DNA from: Streptomyces chattanoogensis
GTDB lineage: Bacteria > Actinomycetota > Actinomycetes > Streptomycetales > Streptomycetaceae
Assembly: GCF_001294335.1 (NCBI RefSeq)
Contig: NZ_LGKG01000202.1
Location: 1-7,434 of the forward strand
Direction: 5' to 3'
DNA length: 7,434 bases
Under the pieces are notes generated by a model. The model made no database searches, had not been told where the DNA came from, and saw only the letters and a list, made by a program, of their open reading frames with translations. Shown in pieces: positions 7,071-7,434 of the stretch. Position numbers and translations under genes: made by a program. Every line of letters starts with the position of its first letter. Within the stretch, counting starts at the first letter, position 1.

Positions 7071-7078
7071 GCCCCCTC
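7071..7078 (-). promoter_or_regulatory. Ribosome binding site of the first operon gene
   Basis: AGAGGGGG on the minus strand ends 10 nt before the ATG at 7061. It is the only purine-rich site near the start and supports this start codon. Confidence 0.55.
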
Positions 7079-7148
7079 TGCCACCGTCGCCGTTGTTGTG
7101 CCGCCTTCATATGACCGTAGCCGCGTGGGCGGCGGCTCGGGCGAAGTG

Positions 7149-7170
7149 GTACGAGTACATCTCACGGTGA
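7149..7170. promoter_or_regulatory. Pair of small adjacent dyads, candidate operator
   Basis: GTAC-GA-GTAC (7149-7158) is followed three bases later by TCAC-G-GTGA (7162-7170). Both are short symmetric elements about 90-110 nt upstream of the first start codon, a plausible place for regulator binding. The spacing of the second does not match the BldD box. Function is speculative. Confidence 0.2.
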
Positions 7171-7201
7171 CGGTTCCTCAGATGCTGGGCGGTAGAGGCG
7201 A

Positions 7202-7230
7202 ATGGGGGACTCTGGGGCATTTACCCCCAT
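7202..7230. repeat. Inverted repeat with two competing stems
   Basis: ATGGGGG (7202-7208) can pair with CCCCCAT (7224-7230) around a 15-nt loop. The inner TGGGG (7213-7217) can instead pair with CCCCA (7225-7229) around a 7-nt loop. No T tract follows on either strand, so it is not a standard terminator. It lies about 140-170 nt upstream of the operon start. Confidence 0.35.
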
Positions 7231-7337
7231 CGCCTGTTCCGCGACTGCTGTGGCCTTCTTCCCTCCGGAACCACCTGTCCCCGCGCAGCGCCCCGCCCAA
7301 TCGGCCCGCTGGTGGCGGGGGTGGCGCAGGCGTGGCA

Positions 7338-7357
7338 GGGAGGGGGGCGGGCCGGGG
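7338..7357 (+). repeat. G-run cluster fitting a G-quadruplex pattern
   Basis: On the plus strand four or more runs of at least three G are separated by loops of one or two bases (GGG-A-GGGGGG-C-GGG-CC-GGGG). This meets the simple G3N1-7 quadruplex rule. In a genome this GC-rich such clusters can occur by chance. It is about 280 nt upstream of the operon start. Confidence 0.3.
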
Positions 7358-7434
7358 TGAGCGGGCGTCAGCATGTGGCCTCGGCAGGGGAGGTGGGGCC
7401 AGTGGGGGCGAATGGAGGCACGGGGGGTGGCAGC

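Larger units (their letters stand above)
7062..7434. other. Gene-free upstream region of the operon
   Basis: This 373-nt stretch holds no reading frame I can defend on either strand. The longest minus-strand frame (7162-7374, 70 codons) has biased composition and no clear ribosome binding site. The operon promoter must lie here or beyond the right edge, but I could not identify a convincing -35/-10 pair. Visible structures are two small adjacent dyads near 7149-7170, a hairpin near 7202-7230, and a G-run cluster at 7338-7357. Confidence 0.6.

Noticed and set aside
7111..7170. Possible 19-aa plus-strand leader peptide
   Set aside because: There is no Shine-Dalgarno sequence before the ATG and it points away from the operon, with no gene seen downstream in the window.
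7151..7177. ECF-type promoter with GGAAC (minus strand, 7177-7173) and a CGT-containing -10
   Set aside because: The nearest CGT is 20 or more bases away, outside the usual 16-18 spacing, so it cannot be distinguished from chance.
7162..7374. Possible 70-aa minus-strand small protein upstream of the operon
   Set aside because: It has biased Pro/Arg/Gly composition at its start, no clear ribosome binding site and no recognisable motif.
1..7434. CRISPR array, tRNA gene, insertion sequence or attachment site
   Set aside because: I saw no regularly spaced repeats, cloverleaf, transposase frame, or duplicated boundary sequence on either strand.

Overview
The window looks like a stretch of Streptomyces (or close actinobacterial) chromosome. 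It is very GC-rich, its codons strongly favour G or C in third position, and its left end is the 3' part of a Streptomyces-type 5S rRNA gene. Nothing in the window shows phage, IS or plasmid-replication genes.

Layout from left to right: (1) 1-50 is the 3' end of a 5S rRNA on the plus strand, so a ribosomal RNA operon runs into the window from the left. It is followed by a strong 13-bp hairpin terminator at 62-92. (2) From 7061 down to 165 the minus strand holds five genes that read as one tight operon converging on the rRNA operon. Their junctions are an 11-nt overlap, a 4-nt TTGA overlap, a 31-nt gap and a 4-nt GTGA overlap. In transcription order they encode: a 280-aa single-pass membrane protein with an extracytoplasmic domain (VirB8/TcpC-like position and layout); a 441-aa polytopic membrane protein with a signal peptide (VirB6/TrbL-like); a 520-aa protein of the type called SCO6880 family (two N-terminal membrane segments plus a large soluble domain); a 491-aa ATPase with clear Walker A and B motifs (VirB4/TraC-like motor); and a 558-aa two-pass membrane protein resembling VirD4/TraG coupling proteins but lacking a Walker A motif. 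(3) 7062-7434 has no convincing gene. It holds the 5' region of the operon with a few small dyads, a hairpin and a G-run cluster.

The five products fit the membrane and motor core of a minimal Gram-positive type IV secretion-like apparatus: inner-membrane channel (VirB6-like), assembly protein (VirB8-like), VirB3/VirB4 motor divided over two polypeptides, and a coupling-protein-like component. No relaxase, oriT, cell-wall hydrolase, integrase or replication gene is visible here. Whether this machine moves DNA, protein or nothing cannot be decided from the window.

The most unusual points are the VirD4-like protein without a P-loop that stops shortly before the rRNA terminator, and the apparent division of VirB4 into an SCO6880-like protein and a compact P-loop ATPase. 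Family assignments come from reading motifs and topology; no database search was run.
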